Assembly: GCA_023417735.1 (NCBI GenBank)
Contig: JAEZEK010000071.1
Span: 1-8,227, forward strand
Length of the DNA stretch: 8,227 nucleotides
Reading direction: 5' to 3'
Source: Pseudomonadota bacterium
Lineage (GTDB): Bacteria; Pseudomonadota; Alphaproteobacteria; Rhizobiales; Afifellaceae
Each line of letters starts with the position of its first letter. Within the stretch, counting starts at the first letter, position 1. This document shows positions 7,024 through 8,227 of this stretch, piece after piece. The position numbers were made by a program, and so were the translations under genes. The notes under the pieces are model-generated. The model made no database searches. It was given only the letters and a program-made list of their open reading frames with translations, and was not told the origin of the DNA.

Positions 7024-7109
7024 CTGGACAGGTCACGGGAAAACGCGAGCAAATTGAGGCAGTTAGCCGCTCGATTTCCAACTCGTGTGTATCACCGCTG
7101 TGCACATCT

Positions 7110-7366
7110 GTCGAGCTCGGGATCCGTGACGCCAGCAACTTTGCATCGGCGCTCGGGCTCCGGCTCGCCTGCGCTCCGGTGCGTTCGCCCGAGAGCAATG
7201 GCATCAGCGAGGCTTTTGTAGAAACGCTCCAACGAGAGCGCGGCACCAGGTCCTGATGAATGCATCTACGGTGGTGGCGCTTCTGCCCGCCTGATTCGAG
7301 GACTACAATGGAATTCACCTGCATTCCGGATCGATGTTCCTCTCCCTGCGAGAGTTCCTCCACCGA
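7110..7366 (+). pseudogene. Remnant of an IS3-family transposase (OrfB, C-terminal part)
   Basis: One frame gives FASALGLRLACAPVRSPESN followed by GISEAFVETLQRE (about 7137-7238), the well-known TPVRSPESNGMAEAFVKT block of the IS3-family integrase core, including the last catalytic Glu (AEAF/SEAF). That frame stops at 7254-7256. A shifted frame then gives TVVALLPA (7268-7291), a TGA (7292-7294) where the family has Trp, and FEDYNGIHLHSG, with SLREF at 7343-7357 at exactly the family spacing (FEDYN.IHPHSGL..RSPREF). So at least one frameshift and one nonsense change have killed it. The N-terminal part of OrfB, OrfA and the left inverted repeat are absent. The right end of the element may lie near 7395-7430, but I could not identify its inverted repeat. 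Confidence 0.85.
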
Positions 7367-7434
7367 GGTGCCGAAAACCGCAGCCGCCGCCTGTTCGGTC
7401 AAATGAGGTACAGTCTACTAGCGGCGCCACGACA

Positions 7435-7440
7435 AAGGAG
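7435..7440 (+). promoter_or_regulatory. Ribosome binding site of the small cysteine-rich gene
   Basis: AAGGAG at 7435-7440 lies 6 bases before ATG 7447. It is the strongest Shine-Dalgarno in the window and supports translation of the small exported protein. No convincing -35/-10 pair was found just upstream. Confidence 0.75.
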
Positions 7441-7446
7441 AAAATC

Positions 7447-7803
7447 ATGAGATCCCTCGTCGTCTTAGCAACTGCTTCCCTTTTCATTTTGGCCCCTGCC
7501 TTTGGCGACCAACCCTGGTCTGCTGAAACGAGGGGAACGCTGACGCCCAGAACCGAAACAGGAGGTCCAGGAATCCCGCGCCTCGTCCCCCGCCTTTCTC
7601 CAACCTGGCCTCAAGGCTAGAATGGTCCCGCCGCAATCGGCAGGGTTGCGGAGTTGACAGCAGATGAATGCAAGAAGTTGGGGTGCACCGAAGTAAATGA
7701 TTCAACCTGCCCCTGGGTCGGCGGCATCATAGGGACAACCAAAAAGAGGTGCGTTTGCCCGGGCGGGGGAAGCAATTGCATCAACGAACTAAATCCGCAA
7801 TGA
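7447..7803 (+). pseudogene. Small exported cysteine-rich protein split by an in-frame TAG
   Basis: Translation from ATG 7447 gives MRSLVVLATASLFILAPAFG, a clear signal peptide (cleavage probably after Gly20 or nearby), and stops at TAG 7618-7620 after 57 residues. Reading on in the same frame from 7621 gives a further 60 codons to TGA 7801-7803. This second part looks like real protein: LTADECKKLGCTEVNDSTC (70-88), then KKRCVCPGGGSNCINE (99-114), with six Cys (75, 80, 88, 102, 104, 111) able to form three disulfides. The whole would be about 118 residues, typical for small secreted proteins of unknown function. Frame continuity, an exported N-terminus and a Cys-rich C-terminus suggest one ancestral gene now broken by an amber codon, or one needing readthrough. 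The second half has no good start of its own (only TTG 7654, with GCGGAG touching it). Its GC content is about 55% by hand count, well below the left half of the window, which suggests transfer. I do not know the function. Confidence 0.6.
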
Positions 7804-7819
7804 GGCCACCTGCGAGCTT

Positions 7820-8045
7820 ACAAAATGTCGGCATTTGGCGGAGCGAGCCGAGGGTAAACCGTTCGGGTTAGGAACCGCATCCCTTGCAGTTGGCTCGTAG
7901 GACGTCAGGCCGTTGAGTGTTTTCGGCCTTCCGGCGAAGTTGTGGGCGACGACGAAGTCGGAGAGAGATCCGCGGAGCTGCTCTCGGGTTTCGTAGTAGA
8001 AGCGTCCTAGGGTGGCGTTCTTAATGGCGTTCATGCGCTCGGATA
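7820..8045 (-). pseudogene. Remnant of an IS481-like transposase (C-terminal end)
   Basis: On the minus strand SERMNAIKNATLGRFYYE (about 8045-7992) and LSDFVVAHNFAGRPKTLNGL (about 7968-7906) followed by TSYE match the C-terminal block of IS481-family transposases (VERMNRTIKEAT..FHY, L.DF..AYNF..RLKTLKGLTPYE). After TSYE the match continues in another frame as PERFTLGSLRQMPTF (7867-7823), the family's PERFT..P.HQMPGL, with a TAA just before it. So the copy carries a frameshift and a stop and has lost everything before ERMN. No inverted repeat was found. It is inactive debris, oriented opposite to the IS3 remnant. Confidence 0.8.
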
Positions 8046-8227
8046 GGCTGCAAATTGCAAGCTACCCACGTTTGTCGAGGACGTCGGGGACAACTCTGCT
8101 ACGGCCAAATGATCTGTAATGATCTTCTCGGGCCGCTAGGCCCATCGAGGTCGTGGACTCGCCGATTTCGGTTGCAGGGAACCAAACGACGCTGGCTGCG
8201 TTTGGGCGGGTCTGCCTGGAAGTGGCT
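8046..8227. other. Right-edge stretch, nothing recognised
   Basis: I read about 180 bases on both strands. All frames are short or stop-rich, and none shows a family motif or continues the IS481-like remnant upstream of its ERMN motif. It may be the edge of another element or decayed sequence. Confidence 0.4.

Noticed and set aside
7024..7221. Continuation of the integrase frame past the tRNA end
   Set aside because: After 7023 the sequence no longer resembles an integrase, and from about 7110 the coding signal is in another frame (IS3 transposase).
7654..7803. Cysteine-rich domain as an independent gene starting at TTG 7654
   Set aside because: The purine-rich GCGGAG directly touches the TTG, so spacing is wrong, and it would lack the signal peptide that a six-Cys domain would be expected to need. 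The in-frame link to ATG 7447 is the simpler reading.
1..8227. CRISPR array, rRNA or complete tRNA gene
   Set aside because: No regularly spaced repeats and no rRNA-like stretches were seen; the only tRNA-like sequence is the 17-base 3' end at 7007-7023.

Overview
The window is GC-rich (about 70% in the left half, counted by eye) and bacterial. GTG starts, overlapping stop/start codons and the style of the encoded proteins suggest an alphaproteobacterium, perhaps Hyphomicrobiales; this is an inference, as no rRNA or complete tRNA gene is present to place it.

Left part (1-4386, + strand). The tail of an unidentified gene overlaps by 4 bases the start of a 1103-residue enzyme. That enzyme joins a fatty acyl-AMP ligase (FAAL-type adenylation domain), an acyl carrier domain and a C-terminal NAD(P)H thioester reductase. 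It should activate a carboxylic (probably fatty) acid as acyl-AMP, load it onto its own phosphopantetheine arm and release it reductively as an aldehyde or alcohol. About 410 bases without a convincing gene follow, with a perfect inverted repeat and a repeated 9-mer just before a small exported protein carrying two bacterial SH3-type domains.

Middle part (4601-6741, - strand). An NTF2/SnoaL-fold protein lies convergent to the SH3 gene. Next come a decayed DNA-methyltransferase C-terminus, a likely terminator, and a BatD-like membrane-anchored protein. The BatD-like reading frame now begins inside sequence antisense to a tyrosine-recombinase fragment, so its native 5' end appears lost, and its usual bat/moxR partners are absent.

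Right part (6715-8227) is a scar of mobile DNA: the C-terminal catalytic part of a tyrosine integrase; then, in the frame of that integrase, 17 bases that match the 3' end of a tRNA with CCA (probable att core); an IS3-family transposase remnant; a small exported cysteine-rich protein whose frame is split by one in-frame TAG; and an IS481-like transposase remnant on the opposite strand. The last 180 bases show nothing recognisable.

The best candidates for follow-up are the FAAL-carrier-reductase enzyme with its missing upstream partner, the amber-split cysteine-rich secreted protein, and the integrase/tRNA-end junction that has cut into the BatD-like gene.
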